DNA from: Paralvinella palmiformis
Lineage: Eukaryota > Annelida > Polychaeta > Terebellida > Alvinellidae
Direction: 5' to 3'
Assembly (NCBI GenBank): GCA_025642065.1
Contig: JAODUP010000189.1
Location: 655,001-719,000, forward strand
DNA length: 64,000 nucleotides
Shown: positions 62,064 to 64,000 of the stretch, one piece after another
How positions within the stretch are numbered: position 1 is the stretch's first letter
How the letters are laid out: every line of letters starts with the position of its first letter
Translations under genes and position numbers: made by a program
The notes under the pieces: generated by a model
The model's input: the letters and a program-made list of their open reading frames with translations, nothing else
What the model was told of the DNA's origin: nothing
Databases searched by the model: none

Positions 62064-63180
62064 CACACACACATATGTATATATAATTATATATATATAT
62101 ATAATTAACTTGGCTAATGCCAAATAAGTTTAGATCTTTCATTAATGTCTGAGATGATCTGACATAATTGTGATGATGCGACATGATCTGTGATATAATG
62201 CTTCTGTTTCATCGTAGATTTTGTGCCTTCTTACACACAGGTTATGCCATTTTATATACATTTTATCTATATTTTACTCCGAGAAATGTCTTCATATTTT
62301 TGGGATGCTTTCACTGTTAGGAAAATATTGGCGCGGTTCATTTTTAGAGGACTTGTTTTTAGAACAGTTTTGATATTGTTGTATCTTGCTTGTCACCCAA
62401 TTAGGCTGCTTATTGGGCGTCCTATGCGAGTGTGTGTGTATAGCGACTAACAAATATTAGTAGCCTCAGGTTCGAATCCTCCAGACTGCTGTACTCAGTT
62501 GGATAAGCTGTTGTGGGTAATTTTAAATGATTGATTGGTTCAACTCACCATCATCATCATCATCATCATCATCATCATAACCATTAATTTCCATAAAACA
62601 ACTGACCAGTGTCGTTCTGACATAGAATCCATTGTTATTTACACAATGCGACAGCGACTGGCTGCTATCGGTCCGTGTACTATCTGGGGTTTATCTGCTG
62701 GTTTATCAGAAGAAATTATTGATAATAATGACTGTTGCTTTAATTAAATGTGTTTTGTTATGTCACATTGTCACATAGTCAAAACAAAGTTGTTTGTTTG
62801 TTCGGTTGTTAATGTTTCGGTTATTTGGTCCGCAAAAGTAGCGATACACCTCGGTGTATTTTCTTTTCGAGTGACTAGTTGTTCTGTTATCAGTAGAACA
62901 TCTAACTGTTCGTTAGCCGTTCTATGTGGAAATCAATGTTTTGTCAGTTGCTCGTCTGTTAATTGTTGGAAACGAGATAGCATATGTTCGAACCAAAGAA
63001 TAATCGTGAATTCCATGTTTGTATTATGATTGTACCTGATTGGTGAAATAAATTATTTTCTAATACAACATTGTCTGTATCTTTTGTAGTCCAGTGAAAG
63101 AGAAAGGATTTAAAAAAAAGTTTGTTCAGTAGATGAAGCACATAAATTATAATATAATATAGATAATCCACAAGATTGAA
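61760..63180. other. 3' flank of the phospholipase gene
   Basis: AT-rich sequence with (AC)n-(AT)n at 62032-62103 and (ATC)n at 62549-62578. An AATAAA at 63047 could end a long 3' UTR, but the assignment is uncertain. No other gene recognised. Confidence 0.4.
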
Positions 63181-63184
63181 GATT

Positions 63185-63371
63185 GATGACAGTGATTGAT
63201 GTTTTACAGCCACTTTTCTGCACATGGTAGGCTAAATGGGCCGAGCGACCTGCAAAGGTAATGAAGCGAAGTCGGAGATGAAACACCCTTCAGATATGCT
63301 CACGCCGAGATTCGAACACGGGTGGTAGTGATCTGTGAGCCAACACCCTGTCGTTAGACCACGGAGGTACC
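63185..63371 (-). mobile_element. tRNA-headed SINE (family A)
   Basis: Full-length minus copy, from 'ttgatgttttacagccactt' on the left to the head 'gtggtctaacgacagggtg' (read on minus). No clean flanking duplication was identified. Confidence 0.75.
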
Positions 63372-63790
63372 AGCACAGGAATGAGTACGGTCTAAGGATA
63401 TATTTCCAACTACTAAGAATACTCCAAAACTTCAGTATGCCCAGAACTGCCCAGCCAAGGTCGTCACACGGTCTCCTCGTTTTTTTTCATTCTATGTCTA
63501 TTGAAATCACTTCATTTGTTCCCTGGTCATTCTCCCATCAATTTCAAATTCCGTACTATAGCACGAATTTGTGGATCAGTATAAAGTTCCGCGAGAGCTC
63601 CCCCCCCCCGCTCCACCTTGGGCCGGGCTAAATCTGTTTAAGCCGGATTAAAAGCCAACAATTTGTATAACCATGTAATTTTCGGGTCACAGACGGCTCG
63701 AATTTGTGACAACTGTTCAAAGATATGTACACGTACCAATACTACCATCAACAGCTATACTAACAACAAGAACGTTCCTAGAAGGGTGCG

Positions 63791-63979
63791 GGACGCCTCT
63801 TTGGCCTAACTGGTAGCGCGTTGGATCACAGATCACTACAACCTAAGTGCGAATCTCGGTGTGGGCATATCTGAAGAGTGTTAGATCTTTGGCTTCGCTT
63901 CACTACATTTGGAGGTCGTTCGGCCCATTTGGCCTATCATGTGCACAAAAGTGGCCGTAACACATCAATCATCACCCTT
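63791..63979 (+). mobile_element. tRNA-headed SINE (family A)
   Basis: Full-length plus copy with the head 'ggcctaactggtagcgcgtt' and the end 'gtggccgtaacacatcaatc'. The flanks 'gaagggtgcgg' and 'gaaggttgcgg' look like an 11-bp target-site duplication with one mismatch. Confidence 0.78.
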
Positions 63980-64000
63980 GAAGGTTGCGGTTCCAGGGAA

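Noticed and set aside
63047..63052. AATAAA as the phospholipase polyadenylation site
   Set aside because: It lies 1.3 kb past the stop codon with much AT-rich sequence between. Too uncertain to annotate as the gene's signal.

Overview
The window looks like nuclear DNA from an invertebrate animal, most likely a marine mollusc or another lophotrochozoan. The reasons are: genes split by GT-AG introns and lacking any operon structure; AT-rich DNA crowded with microsatellites and minisatellites; several tRNA-headed SINE families; pogo-like and hAT-like transposon relics; and secreted fucolectin-like and four-EF-hand proteins of kinds common in molluscs. No rRNA, functional tRNA, CRISPR array or prokaryotic element was seen. 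The species cannot be fixed from the sequence alone.

Six spliced protein-coding genes could be assembled by joining exons in phase. (1) 5228-6490, minus: a small secreted fucolectin-like (galactose-binding-like fold) protein of 157 aa. (2) 14666-17017, minus: a 152-aa four-EF-hand protein. (3) 21959-24489, plus: a 158-aa four-EF-hand protein. (4) 26844-31602, plus: a larger EF-hand gene in which the two-exon EF1-EF2 module occurs three times in a row, followed by a Gln/Ser/Pro repeat linker and a final EF3-EF4 exon. (5) 33452-39349, plus: a 150-aa four-EF-hand protein with a 5.1-kb first intron. (6) 51913-61754, plus: a 10-exon, 672-aa patatin-like phospholipase with a complete Ser-Asp dyad.

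Layout. 1-5.2 kb: dispersed repeat, a fresh SINE, a CpG-richer patch with two speculative short coding pieces, then (AC)n and a 360-bp (CACT)n tract. 5.2-6.5 kb: the lectin gene. 6.6-12.1 kb: minisatellites (a 30-bp unit; a 114-bp higher-order unit in a GTG/GTA-rich field). 12.2-14.6 kb: no gene seen. 14.6-39.4 kb: the EF-hand cluster, its introns and spacers filled with SINEs, TA-flanked MITEs, a decayed hAT transposase and a THAP-like stub. 39.4-51.8 kb: gene-poor repeat DNA with SINEs and a decayed transposon-like ORF. 51.9-61.8 kb: the phospholipase gene. 61.8-64 kb: 3' flank with SINE copies.

The four EF-hand genes share exactly the same intron positions and phases (phase 0 after EF1, phase 2 after EF2), so they are local duplicates. 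The phase pattern makes the EF1+EF2 exon pair a cassette that can be duplicated without breaking the frame, and gene 4 appears to have used it three times. The proteins are inferred to be cytosolic calcium sensors or buffers, since none has an evident signal peptide. Their partners cannot be read from the sequence. The most interesting object in the window is the modular EF-hand gene at 26.8-31.6 kb, including an unresolved one-base phase problem at its last exon.
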